64,000 nt of DNA, taken from the NCBI GenBank assembly GCA_050283925.1, contig JBNOAI010000007.1:1-64000 (forward strand), given 5' to 3'. This document shows positions 52,098 to 61,142 of the stretch, in pieces. Position 1 is the stretch's first letter, and the number at the start of each line of letters is the position of its first letter. The stretch comes from ZC4RG25 sp023428365. GTDB lineage: Bacteria; Pseudomonadota; Alphaproteobacteria; Rhizobiales; Hyphomicrobiaceae. Both the position numbers and the translations under genes were made by a program. Under the pieces are notes generated by a model. That model ran no database searches. It was not told the DNA's origin and saw only the letters and a list, made by a program, of their open reading frames with translations.

Positions 52098-55000
52098 TCA
52101 GACAGCGTCAAGGCGAGCGCTGCCCTGCTCCCACAGCCGATCCTCGCGTTCATCCAGCATTTCCGACGGGATCGGCATCAGCCGGCATCCATCGGTCCAC
52201 AAGATCGCCCCACGAACGGGAAGTTCCGGAAAAATCTGTTTGATCGCAAGCCGATAGGCGGCAAGCTGCGACACATAAATGGGTGCAACCTGGGCCGGAT
52301 CCAAGGGCGGTGGCCGGTTGGTCTTATAGTCCAGAATCATAACTTCGTGAGGCAGTCGGACGAATCTATCGATCTGCCCCGTCAGGCGGAGCGTCGGCCG
52401 CGAGCCCCTGGGGTCGGGAATTTCCGCGGCAATCGGGACTTCGGCACGGCTGTCCGGACCGAAAAGCACGCCGAATGTGGGTTCGTGCAGGATCGCCAGG
52501 ACTTCGCTGACGATCCCGGCCTGCACACGTTTCGAGACGCCTTGGCCGCGCAGGGCGATGAAAGCCGTGGCTGCCGCTTGCCACGACTCTCGCGGCAAGC
52601 TGGGCAGATGCTCCAGCAACGCATGGGTGAGCGTGCCGCGCAGGAAGCGATAGTCAGCCGCCAGCGCTAACGGTGACACGCTTGCTGGTTCCGACACCTC
52701 GCGCGTCGCGGTGCGCGGTTGTTCGACAGGCTCGCCGCTGTCATCCGTTTCGAGCGGTCCGAGCCGTGAGGGCGCCAGTGGGATCGTCGCTACCGGTTCA
52801 CGCGGCGCCTTGCTACGCGCCCAGGCAGGAAGAGTTTCGACAGCAGCAGCTTTCGCGACTGATCCTTCCGACGATTTTATCGGAGCCAGTTGCGGTGATG
52901 ACAGCCGCAGAACCATCCGGCCATCGGATGTGTCATATCGTTCGCAATCGTTCTGCAACCCGGCTTCGACTAGGTCATACCAGCAGCCTTGGCCGCGTCC
53001 CTTCTTACCTTCGAAACCGGACACGTAGAGCCGATCCTTGGCGCGGGTCATGGCGACGTACAGAAGTCGATTGCGTTCCTCGGCTTCCGCGGCCTTCACG
53101 GCTTGCCGTGCAGCTTGAACCGATCCGTGGTGGCTGGTGTTCCGAACCGGCCAGATGCAGGGTGCGGGAAATTCCTCGGGCAGAACGGCATCGGCAAGCT
53201 TCACCAATCCGCCGCGGTCGCCCGGGCTAGCGGTTGAGCAGGTATCGGGCAGAAACACGATCGGCGCTTCCAGACCCTTCGCGCCGTGCACGGTCATGAC
53301 GCGCACTTCATCGCGTCCATGCTCCTGATCGCGCTTGATCTCCATTTTCAGCCGCCGCAACCACAGCAGGAAACCTTGCAGCGATGGCGGTGAGCGGCTG
53401 TCGTAGGTCAGCGCCAGATTGATGAACTCATCCAGTGGATCGGCAGCTTCCGGTCCGAGCCGCGACAGCATCCGTGCCCGCAGCCCTTCGTTGTCGAGCA
53501 ATCCGGCGAAGAACTCATACGGCGGACGGAAATCGGCCTCAGCCCGCCAGCGCCGCAACGTATTGGCGGCAGGTGCGAGGCGTGCGTTCGTCTTGGCGGC
53601 TTCGAGCAGGGCGGTCCAAAGCGCGCCTTTACGGCCCGGAGCGATGGCGAGCAGATCATCGTCGTTGAGATCGAAGATCGGCGACTTGAGAACCGTTGCG
53701 AGCGCCAGATCGTCTTCCGGCAGCACCAGAAATTCGCCGAGCGCCATCAGATCCTGCACGGCAATCTGCTGGTTGAGCTGCATCCGGTCGCTGCCGGCGA
53801 CGGGAATGCCGCGCGCCTTCAAAGCCGACACCATCGGCGCGGCAAACGGCGCTCGCTTGCGCACCAGGATCAGAATGTCGCCCGGACGGATCGGCTGGCC
53901 GGTCGATGCCAGTCGTTCGCCGGTTTCCAGCCAACCTGCAATCGTATCGGCAATTCGTTGCGCGAGTTGTGCGACGGGAGATTGCTGCGCGGTCTCGGTC
54001 AGCGGCGACCATGGCTCCGCCGGATTGATCTGCTGCCATTGCTCGGTTGGCCACAGCTCGACCAGCCCGGCATGTCCGATGCGCATGGCCTGATGCCGCA
54101 CGGGGCCGGAGGTTGCCGTCAGACCTGGTGTGCGGGAGGCATCGGAAAATACGCGGTCGACGCTGTCGAGCACGGGAGCCGTCGAACGGAAGGACAGCGT
54201 CAACGGCAGGTTGCGCCAGATCTGTTCCGTTGCGGCCGCAAGCCTAGCGAAGCGCTGTCCGGCAGCCGCGAACTCCTTCGGCTCCGCGCCCTGGAAGCTA
54301 TAGATCGATTGCTTTTCATCGCCGACCGCGAACACGGTTCGCACCGTTTCGCTGGCGCTACTACCGGAAAAGAATTCGTTGGCGAGCGCGGAGACGATCG
54401 ACCATTGCACCGGGCTCGTGTCCTGCGCTTCATCGACCAGAACGTGATCGAGACCACCATCGAGCTTGTAGAGCACCCACTGGGTTGATGATCCGTCACC
54501 TAGCAGGCTGGCGGTTTTGGCGATGAGATCGTCATAGTCGAGGGCAGCGCGCCGCGCCTTCGCTTCGGCACACCGCTGTTCGACGGCGTTGGCAACGCAC
54601 AGAAGTGCGAGAGTGGCTTCGATCAGCACGTGGGCAGCAAGTTCCTCGCGCAGTGCGATGAACTGTGACTGAGCCGAGGTCAGCGCGCTTTCGAGATCCG
54701 GGAAGGAGGCGCGCAACTTCGTTGTCATCAGATTTTTGCGCGGATCGCCGCTGCTCGTCAGGAAGCACTGCGTCAGTGCCGCGATGCGCGCTTTGGCATC
54801 GGATGTTGTTGCTGCCTGCTTGAAGGCGGCGCCGAGCTTCTGGTCCGTGACCGTACCGGTTGCGAGCACCGCTGCTGCCCGGGTCAACTCCTCATCGATC
54901 AGCACGCCCGCGAGCTGATGCTCGGCGTCCGCCAGCGATCCGGCTCTAACGCCGAGTGCCGTGCGATAAATCTGCGTGGCGTCGGTGAGATCATCGCGCA

Positions 55001-55646
55001 GGTCGAGGCGCGACATCGCCTCCAGCCATTTCCGCTGCGCGAGGGCGCTGGCGAGAAGCGTGTCGAAACCGTCATCGACGGCGAATGCCACGATCTTCTG
55101 CATCGCATCGCGGACCGGTCCACCGTCACGCGCAGCCGCGAGGAGCACCGCGTCGATGGCTTCGCGGCGAATAGTTTGGCTCGCCTCATCATCGAGGATG
55201 CTGAAACCGGGTGGCACACCGGCTTCGAGCGGGAAGCGCTGCAGCAGGCGTTCGCAGAAGGCGTGGATCGTCTGCACCTTCAGGCCGCCCGGCGTTTCGA
55301 TGGAACGCGCGAACAGTTGGCGCGCCAGGGAAAGTTCTTCGCTTGTCGGCTGACGTCCGAGCAGCTTCTTGAGGTTTACGATCAGCGTTTCGGCATCGCA
55401 CGTCGCCCACTGCGACAGCTCGTTGAACACGCGCTGCGCCATCTCGGCGGCGGCGGCGCGGGTGAAGGTGAGGCAGAGAATTTTATCGGGCGGCGTGCCG
55501 GCAAGCAGCAGCTTGAGCACGCGCATTTTCAGAACGTGCGTTTTGCCTGCGCCAGCGTTCGCACCCACCCACGCGGACGCCCGCGGGTCGGAGGCCATCT
55601 GCTGCGCGCGTTCGGTGACGTCGAGAAGCTGGCGCGGATCACTCAT
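52098..55646 (-). CDS. addA: Double-strand break repair helicase-nuclease AddA
   Basis: An 1182-residue UvrD-type helicase fused to a RecB-type nuclease; with AddB it resects DNA ends. Motif I WVGANAGAGKTHVL, motif II HVLVDEAQDTSPVQW, motif III GDEKQSIYSFQGAEP, LSFRST, motif V VMTVHGAKGLEAPIVFLPD, and motif VI LLYVAMTRAKDRLYV are all intact. The C-terminal nuclease has VMILDYKTNRPP and YVSQLAAYR. Its start overlaps addB by 8 bp. Confidence 0.97.
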   Translation of the reverse strand: MSDPRQLLDVTERAQQMASDPRASAWVGANAGAGKTHVLKMRVLKLLLAGTPPDKILCLTFTRAAAAEMAQRVFNELSQWATCDAETLIVNLKKLLGRQPTSEELSLARQLFARSIETPGGLKVQTIHAFCERLLQRFPLEAGVPPGFSILDDEASQTIRREAIDAVLLAAARDGGPVRDAMQKIVAFAVDDGFDTLLASALAQRKWLEAMSRLDLRDDLTDATQIYRTALGVRAGSLADAEHQLAGVLIDEELTRAAAVLATGTVTDQKLGAAFKQAATTSDAKARIAALTQCFLTSSGDPRKNLMTTKLRASFPDLESALTSAQSQFIALREELAAHVLIEATLALLCVANAVEQRCAEAKARRAALDYDDLIAKTASLLGDGSSTQWVLYKLDGGLDHVLVDEAQDTSPVQWSIVSALANEFFSGSSASETVRTVFAVGDEKQSIYSFQGAEPKEFAAAGQRFARLAAATEQIWRNLPLTLSFRSTAPVLDSVDRVFSDASRTPGLTATSGPVRHQAMRIGHAGLVELWPTEQWQQINPAEPWSPLTETAQQSPVAQLAQRIADTIAGWLETGERLASTGQPIRPGDILILVRKRAPFAAPMVSALKARGIPVAGSDRMQLNQQIAVQDLMALGEFLVLPEDDLALATVLKSPIFDLNDDDLLAIAPGRKGALWTALLEAAKTNARLAPAANTLRRWRAEADFRPPYEFFAGLLDNEGLRARMLSRLGPEAADPLDEFINLALTYDSRSPPSLQGFLLWLRRLKMEIKRDQEHGRDEVRVMTVHGAKGLEAPIVFLPDTCSTASPGDRGGLVKLADAVLPEEFPAPCIWPVRNTSHHGSVQAARQAVKAAEAEERNRLLYVAMTRAKDRLYVSGFEGKKGRGQGCWYDLVEAGLQNDCERYDTSDGRMVLRLSSPQLAPIKSSEGSVAKAAAVETLPAWARSKAPREPVATIPLAPSRLGPLETDDSGEPVEQPRTATREVSEPASVSPLALAADYRFLRGTLTHALLEHLPSLPRESWQAAATAFIALRGQGVSKRVQAGIVSEVLAILHEPTFGVLFGPDSRAEVPIAAEIPDPRGSRPTLRLTGQIDRFVRLPHEVMILDYKTNRPPPLDPAQVAPIYVSQLAAYRLAIKQIFPELPVRGAILWTDGCRLMPIPSEMLDEREDRLWEQGSARLDAV

Positions 55647-58600
55647 CGCCGCCTCCCTCGTCCGAGCCGCCGCCCTGCCATTCTTTCACGCGCGCCAAGT
55701 GTTCGTAGTCGTCGTAACGGTAGTCGTAAGCGGAACGGCGCACGGCGCGATAAGGCGTAGCAGGATTGTCGAATTCGGAGATCATGCGCAGCAGGCCCGT
55801 ACGCGCTTCCGCAGCCAGAGTTTCGAGGTTGTCGGATTTGATCGGAACCTGAACACCGGGCGGTTCCCCACCTGAAGCCGAGATGTAATGCAGGGCCGCG
55901 ATTAAAGATTTGTCCAGCCCTGTAAAGCCGCCATGCAATGCAATGACGGCTTCGAGCGGAAGCTGCGGAGATCCGCCTTTCGCCGCCTTGCTCGCCATAG
56001 CCTTGATGGTGGATTCGCCGCCGGTCTTGTAGTCCGTGATGACGAGGCCGTTGTCGGCGATATCAATGCGGTCCGCGCGCGCCGTCATGATGAACGGTCC
56101 GCCTGCCGCTTCCAGCACGTGACTACCGCTGACCTCGGCCAGCGTCTGCGTAACGTGTTCGCGGCGTGCAGGCTCGGTCTCACCAAACCAGTGTGCAAAG
56201 CGCTCCAGCCGCGGCACCCAGAACGCGGCAACGCGCGTGCTGCCGGTGTATTCGGTCACGATCGCCCGTGCGATGGTGATCAGCGCTTCCGTCGGGTTCT
56301 CGGGAAGCTGCGTCGGATACGCCTTGGCGAAACGGCTGAGCGCTTCATGCACGATCTGCCCACGCAGTGCGGCTCCCGGTTCAGCGCCGAGATCGGGAAG
56401 TTTCTCCAGCCCGAGGATGGTTTTTGCGAACAGCGCGTACGGGTTCGCAGTCCACCGCTCGATGTCCGAAACCGGTAGTTTGCGCGGACGCAAGGCGAAT
56501 GCAGGCCGTGGAGCAGGCGCCGTAATGCGCGGCTGCTGAACGATGCCGGTATCGCGCGCACGGGCCCAGGCCAGCCACGGACGGTCGGCGTCGAGGGCAT
56601 CGGAAATCTGCATGCCGTCGAGAAGCGCGCGCAGCCGCAGCAGCCAGCGCGAGGCGACCGTCGGCGCGCCGTCGGCTTTCTGAGCGCGCGTCAGATACAC
56701 TTTCTCCGCACCGACAAGCTGCGTGAAATCATGAGCCGCATAGCCGATCCGCTCCTCGGGCTGCGGCAGGCCGAGAACCTGACGCATCGGCCGGTTGAGC
56801 CAAGGGCCGGCGTCGGTGATTTCAGGCCAGGTTCCCTCGTTGAGCGATCCGAGCACCACGATATCCGGATGCTGTAGACGCGCTTCGAACGGGCCCCATA
56901 TGGACAGCCGTGGATGCGCGGGCAGATGCGGGCGCACATTCTCGGTTGCGACCAGGCTGCGGTAGAAATCCGGGTAGTCGGCGGCTGTGACTTCGGGGGC
57001 GGGCAATTCAGGCTGCAGCAGTTCGGCAAGCAGTAGCGCTGCGGCATCCCCGGCCTCGCCTCGCCAGATTGGAGAACCTGCGTCGTCGATGGATTCATCT
57101 GGCGGTAGCGCTGCGAGAGCCTCCGCAGTGGCGACGTGCGCCTTGACCAGATCTGCGAGCGGGAACGTTTTGCGCTGGCCGAACAGCTCCATGACTGGCG
57201 CGAACGCCGCACGGATGCGCGCTGCAAGATCGCGCGTTGCCTCCCAATCCGCGTCCCATAGCCGTGTGACGGCACGTTGCCTGCGCGTCTTGTCGCGTAC
57301 CTGCACCGTGGCATTGGCGATTGCCGCATCGACTCCATTGAGGCCGCGCCCGAGATAATCCGTCCGGAATGCGATGATTTCCAGCATGCGCGCCGTGCGG
57401 CGGGCGTCACGGGCAGGAAGACCGAGGCGCGTCAGCGGGTGACGCAGCAATGCCATCAGTGCGGCTGGCGAGAAGTCCTGGTTGACGGTGTCGATCACGA
57501 GATCGAGGAAGGCGCCGGGCACGGTTTTTCCGAACGGACGCCCCGCTGAATCGTCGATACGAATTCCCCAACTTTCCAGCCGCACCGCAACGCGCCGCGC
57601 CAGCACACGATCCGGGGAGATCAACGCCGCGGTCCGGCCGGGCTGTTCCAGCGCCTCGCGCAGAATGAGCGCGACGACTTCGGCTTCCTCCTGCGGTGTC
57701 GCGGTTTCAATGCAGGCAACGCCGCGTAACGCGTCGCGAGTCGCCCCGGCATCGCTGCGGGCAATGAAGCCGTTCCACAGATGCGTCATCGTCGCGGGCC
57801 GCATCGCTTCATTGAGCGTGACGGCGCGCAGCCGCGCTGCCGGTGTTTGTTCCACGCCAGTCAGATTGCGCACGGCAGTCCGCGGAATACCAAGGCTGCC
57901 GAGAAGTTTGGCGAAACCATATTGCGGGTGCTCGGGATGCTCGTTGAGGCCACCCCAGCTTTCGTCATCAAGCGTACCGTCGAGACCGGGCAGTACGATT
58001 GCGCCCTGCTTGAGAGACATGACGGCGCGCATCAGTTCGGTGGTCGCCGGGATACTTCCGGTAACGCCTGCCACGATCATCGGCGATTTGGGCGCGTGCT
58101 GTTGAAGGTGTTTGGCTTCCGCCAGGATCAATCGATTGCGGCGAGCCATCGGAGAGATGTGACCGCGCTCATCCAGGTAGGCGGGCCACCAACTGAGGAC
58201 GATCTGCAAAAACTCCAGCGTCTTCTGCCAGTGCTCGGAAAAATTCTCCGGCACGAGATCGGCAAGCCCGTCGAGATTTCCGCCCTCGGTTTCGACCATA
58301 TCGATCAGTCCGGCGAGTTCGCGGGCGAGATTGGCGGCCTGGGCCGGTGTGCGTGCGCCAGCCGCCGCGTAGGGCTCATCACCTTCCGGCCGGATCGCTT
58401 CGGACCAGCGCTGTACTAATTGCGTCAGCACCAGCCGGCGTTCGAGCTCGCTGATGGAGGGCGGAATGATGCCACTTTCGACGGTGGCCATTGGCGAAAT
58501 CGCCAGACCCGACAACAGCGTCAGGTCTTCCTCGCCCTCGGCAATGGGACGGATGCGCGGCAGCAGCAGCGTGCGTTCGCCGGAGATATCGAGAAAGGCC

Positions 58601-58821
58601 TGCTGCAACCCGCGAGCGGCGCGGCGCGTCGGCAACAGGATTGTGATGTCAGCCAGATCGAACGGCTGCGGTTTTGATCCGCCTGCGCGTGGCAGGTCGC
58701 CATTGAGGATTGCGCGGGCGAGGGCACTGAGAAACGGTTGTCCAGCCGGAACCGTAAACACGGAGCTGGACACAGTCGTGCTGTCGGGATGATCGGGGAG
58801 TATGCCGGCGTTAGCGGACAT
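55639..58821 (-). CDS. addB: Double-strand break repair protein AddB
   Basis: A 1060-residue partner of AddA. The N-terminal inactivated helicase-like domain starts with FLSALARAILNGDLP and ILLPTRRAARGLQQAFLDI. SRPDRVLARRVAVRLESWGI-like and FEARLQHPDIVVLGSLNEG segments lie in the middle. The C-terminal nuclease motif is VITDYKTGGE. The four-Cys iron-sulphur cluster of Bacillus AddB is not seen, as expected for the alphaproteobacterial form. Its start overlaps the end of murU. Confidence 0.95.
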   Translation of the reverse strand: MSANAGILPDHPDSTTVSSSVFTVPAGQPFLSALARAILNGDLPRAGGSKPQPFDLADITILLPTRRAARGLQQAFLDISGERTLLLPRIRPIAEGEEDLTLLSGLAISPMATVESGIIPPSISELERRLVLTQLVQRWSEAIRPEGDEPYAAAGARTPAQAANLARELAGLIDMVETEGGNLDGLADLVPENFSEHWQKTLEFLQIVLSWWPAYLDERGHISPMARRNRLILAEAKHLQQHAPKSPMIVAGVTGSIPATTELMRAVMSLKQGAIVLPGLDGTLDDESWGGLNEHPEHPQYGFAKLLGSLGIPRTAVRNLTGVEQTPAARLRAVTLNEAMRPATMTHLWNGFIARSDAGATRDALRGVACIETATPQEEAEVVALILREALEQPGRTAALISPDRVLARRVAVRLESWGIRIDDSAGRPFGKTVPGAFLDLVIDTVNQDFSPAALMALLRHPLTRLGLPARDARRTARMLEIIAFRTDYLGRGLNGVDAAIANATVQVRDKTRRQRAVTRLWDADWEATRDLAARIRAAFAPVMELFGQRKTFPLADLVKAHVATAEALAALPPDESIDDAGSPIWRGEAGDAAALLLAELLQPELPAPEVTAADYPDFYRSLVATENVRPHLPAHPRLSIWGPFEARLQHPDIVVLGSLNEGTWPEITDAGPWLNRPMRQVLGLPQPEERIGYAAHDFTQLVGAEKVYLTRAQKADGAPTVASRWLLRLRALLDGMQISDALDADRPWLAWARARDTGIVQQPRITAPAPRPAFALRPRKLPVSDIERWTANPYALFAKTILGLEKLPDLGAEPGAALRGQIVHEALSRFAKAYPTQLPENPTEALITIARAIVTEYTGSTRVAAFWVPRLERFAHWFGETEPARREHVTQTLAEVSGSHVLEAAGGPFIMTARADRIDIADNGLVITDYKTGGESTIKAMASKAAKGGSPQLPLEAVIALHGGFTGLDKSLIAALHYISASGGEPPGVQVPIKSDNLETLAAEARTGLLRMISEFDNPATPYRAVRRSAYDYRYDDYEHLARVKEWQGGGSDEGGGDE

Positions 58822-59536
58822 CCGCGCCGTTCAGCAGCAATTCGGCGTCGGCGAGCGCATCGGGCGTGCCGACGTGCATCCAAACGCCGTCGAGGCGTAT
58901 GCCATGGAGGCGGCCTTGTTGGATCGCCCGGTCCCACACGAGATTGAGTGAGAACGGACCGTCAGGTGTGTCGTCGAACAGCCTTGGATGCGCGATGGAA
59001 ACGCCAGTGAACACGAACGGCGCCACCTCGCGTTCAGGCCGGCGGCGCAGCACACCGTCAGCCGCCATCACGAAATCGCCGCGGCCATCATAACCCAGGC
59101 TGGCCGAGCCGAGCGCGAGCAGCAGCAGGCAGTCCATGGTTTCGGGATCGAAGGCATCCGCCAGCCGCTTCAGATTCGACTGTACGCCGTCGATCCACAG
59201 ACTATCGGAATTGTGGATGAGGAAAGGCTCTTTACCGAGCTTGGGAAGGGCTCTCTTCACGCCGCCGCCGGTGTCGAGAATCTGCTCGCGTTCGTTGGAG
59301 ATCGCAATCTTCGGCTGTTTGCGAGCCTTCACGTGCTTTTCAAGCTGGTCGGCATGATAGTGGACGTTGACGATGGCCTGCGGAATACCGGTTTCGTCGA
59401 TGCGATCGAGCACGTGATCAATCAACGGCTTACCGTCGAGCCGCACCATGGGTTTCGGCATTTTGTCGGTCAAAGGACGCATTCGCATGCCCATTCCCGC
59501 GGCGAGCACCATTGCCGATTTCGGAAGCCACGTCAT
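58811..59536 (-). CDS. murU: Nucleotidyltransferase, N-acetylmuramate-1-phosphate uridylyltransferase-like
   Basis: A 241-residue sugar-phosphate nucleotidyltransferase. The N-terminal signature reads MVLAAGMGMRMRPLTDKMPK. IHNSDSLW with the metal Asp, and DGVWMHVGTP near the C-terminus, are typical of MurU. MurU makes UDP-MurNAc from MurNAc-1-phosphate in peptidoglycan recycling. The upstream neighbour is a TsaE-AmgK fusion, and AmgK makes the MurU substrate, which strongly supports this role over glucose-1-phosphate transferases. It is 30 bp after tsaE/amgK and overlaps addB. Confidence 0.9.
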   Translation of the reverse strand: MTWLPKSAMVLAAGMGMRMRPLTDKMPKPMVRLDGKPLIDHVLDRIDETGIPQAIVNVHYHADQLEKHVKARKQPKIAISNEREQILDTGGGVKRALPKLGKEPFLIHNSDSLWIDGVQSNLKRLADAFDPETMDCLLLLALGSASLGYDGRGDFVMAADGVLRRRPEREVAPFVFTGVSIAHPRLFDDTPDGPFSLNLVWDRAIQQGRLHGIRLDGVWMHVGTPDALADAELLLNGADVR

Positions 59537-59566
59537 CTCGCTCTCGTCTCTTACCGGGATTCTAGC

Positions 59567-61108
59567 CTAGTCCGCGATGGGCGGTGTACGGCCTTGTTGT
59601 GGGAAATGTGAGTCGTACCACGCCTTCAGCGGTTGAAGTGTGGCGTGTTCGAGGTCGCGCTCCAGATAACCCCAGATACGAGGGATATGGCGGAGATACT
59701 GGGTCTTGCCGTCGCGGTGGGCGAGGCGCGTAAAAATGCCGAGAATCTTCGTGTTGCGCTGGGCGCCAAGCACGGAATACGCGAACCTGAAGGACGGTTC
59801 GTCGAAGGTTGGATCAGTTGCCGCAGCGGTTGTGCAGTAATGGCCGAACAGCTCCTGCTCGATCTCCGCGGGCACGTCGATGCGGGCATCCTGAAGCAGC
59901 GACACCAGATCGTAGGCCGGGTTGCCCTCAAGGGCGTCCTGGAAATCCAGCACGCCGACGCGCTGCAATCCGGTTCGCTGCGGCAGCCACATCAGATTGG
60001 GCGAGTGGAAGTCACGCAGAATCCAGCCTGTCGGCAATGCCAGGAGTTGATCGAACAGCGCATTCCAGCGCGCGAGATAGTCGGCGCGGCTGTCGACCGG
60101 AACCGGAGATCCCTTGATCGCGGGCCAGTACCAGTCGATCAGCAACTCGACTTCGATCTGCAGCGCTGCGCGATCCATCGGCGGCAAACGATGAGCGCTG
60201 CCGTCCGCGAGCGGCATCGTGGCGGGAACCGGGTGTCGCCGCATGCGCACGAGCACGTCGACCGCAGGTTTCCAAAGATCGGATTGGTCTGCACCTTTGA
60301 GAACGCTCGCGCCGAAAACTTCTTCGCCGAGATCTTCGGTCAGAAGCAATCCCTTATCGAGATCCTGCGCTTTAATGTCAGGAGCGGACAGCCCGACCTT
60401 TTGCAATTCGCCCGCGACGGCTACGTAGGGGCGCACGTCCTCGGCTAGGTTCGCAATGCGGCTGTAGGGTTTGCCATCGCGGATCGGCGGGCCGTCCGGC
60501 TGGCGTGGGGCATCCATCAGGATGGCGCTGTCATGATCGCGCACTAGGCGCGCGTAACGGCGTGTCGAGGCGTCGCCCTGCAAGTACAGAACATGGGCGT
60601 CTGACCAGCCGGTATCGCGCAAGAAAGCCTCGATCACGGCCAGTCGTTCGATCCGGGGGCCGCATGTGCCAAGCCCCTCGATAGTAATGCGCCGCTTGGA
60701 ACGATCCGCTGCCGGGTCATCGGTGATCGAGATCTCAATCCGATCGGCAGGCAGGAACTGCTCAGCGCGCTCCGGCCATTCGATCAGTGCAACGCCGGTT
60801 GCAGTCTCTTCTCCAAGACCCAGCTCCAGCGCTTCGTCCGCGCTGCCGAGCCGATAAAGATCGAAGTGGAACACGGGAAATCGGGCGGTCGCATAGGTCT
60901 GCAACAGGCTGAACGTCGGGCTGGGAACCTCAGCTTCCTGGTCGCCAAGGAGTACGCGTAAGATGACGCGTGCGAATGTCGTTTTCCCGGCTCCGAGATC
61001 GCCGCGCAACGCAACGACGTCTCCCGGCCTCAACGCAAATGCCAGAAGCTCCGCAATGCGGGGCAGATCGGGCTCGTGAACGCCCGCATGTATCCAGGGG
61101 TGTGCCAT
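59567..61108 (-). CDS. TsaE-AmgK fusion: t6A ATPase and aminosugar kinase
   Basis: A 513-residue two-domain protein. Residues 1-150 are TsaE (tRNA t6A37 modification): the P-loop LRGDLGAGKTTFARVIL, VPSPTFSLLQTYA, and FDLYRLGSADEALELGLGE. From about residue 175 to the end it is an APH-like kinase of the AmgK type: YLQGDASTRRYARLV, LRDFHSPNLMWLPQ with catalytic Asp, and VLDFQDALEGNPAYDLVSLL. AmgK phosphorylates MurNAc or GlcNAc, and the next gene is murU. I start at MAHPWIHAG; the frame runs 90 codons further but overlaps divL. No strong ribosome-binding site is seen, consistent with coupling to divL, 34 bp upstream. Confidence 0.93.
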   Translation of the reverse strand: MAHPWIHAGVHEPDLPRIAELLAFALRPGDVVALRGDLGAGKTTFARVILRVLLGDQEAEVPSPTFSLLQTYATARFPVFHFDLYRLGSADEALELGLGEETATGVALIEWPERAEQFLPADRIEISITDDPAADRSKRRITIEGLGTCGPRIERLAVIEAFLRDTGWSDAHVLYLQGDASTRRYARLVRDHDSAILMDAPRQPDGPPIRDGKPYSRIANLAEDVRPYVAVAGELQKVGLSAPDIKAQDLDKGLLLTEDLGEEVFGASVLKGADQSDLWKPAVDVLVRMRRHPVPATMPLADGSAHRLPPMDRAALQIEVELLIDWYWPAIKGSPVPVDSRADYLARWNALFDQLLALPTGWILRDFHSPNLMWLPQRTGLQRVGVLDFQDALEGNPAYDLVSLLQDARIDVPAEIEQELFGHYCTTAAATDPTFDEPSFRFAYSVLGAQRNTKILGIFTRLAHRDGKTQYLRHIPRIWGYLERDLEHATLQPLKAWYDSHFPQQGRTPPIAD

Positions 61109-61142
61109 CCGGCGAGAGAGAAAGCGGGCAGCGGCTTCGCCG

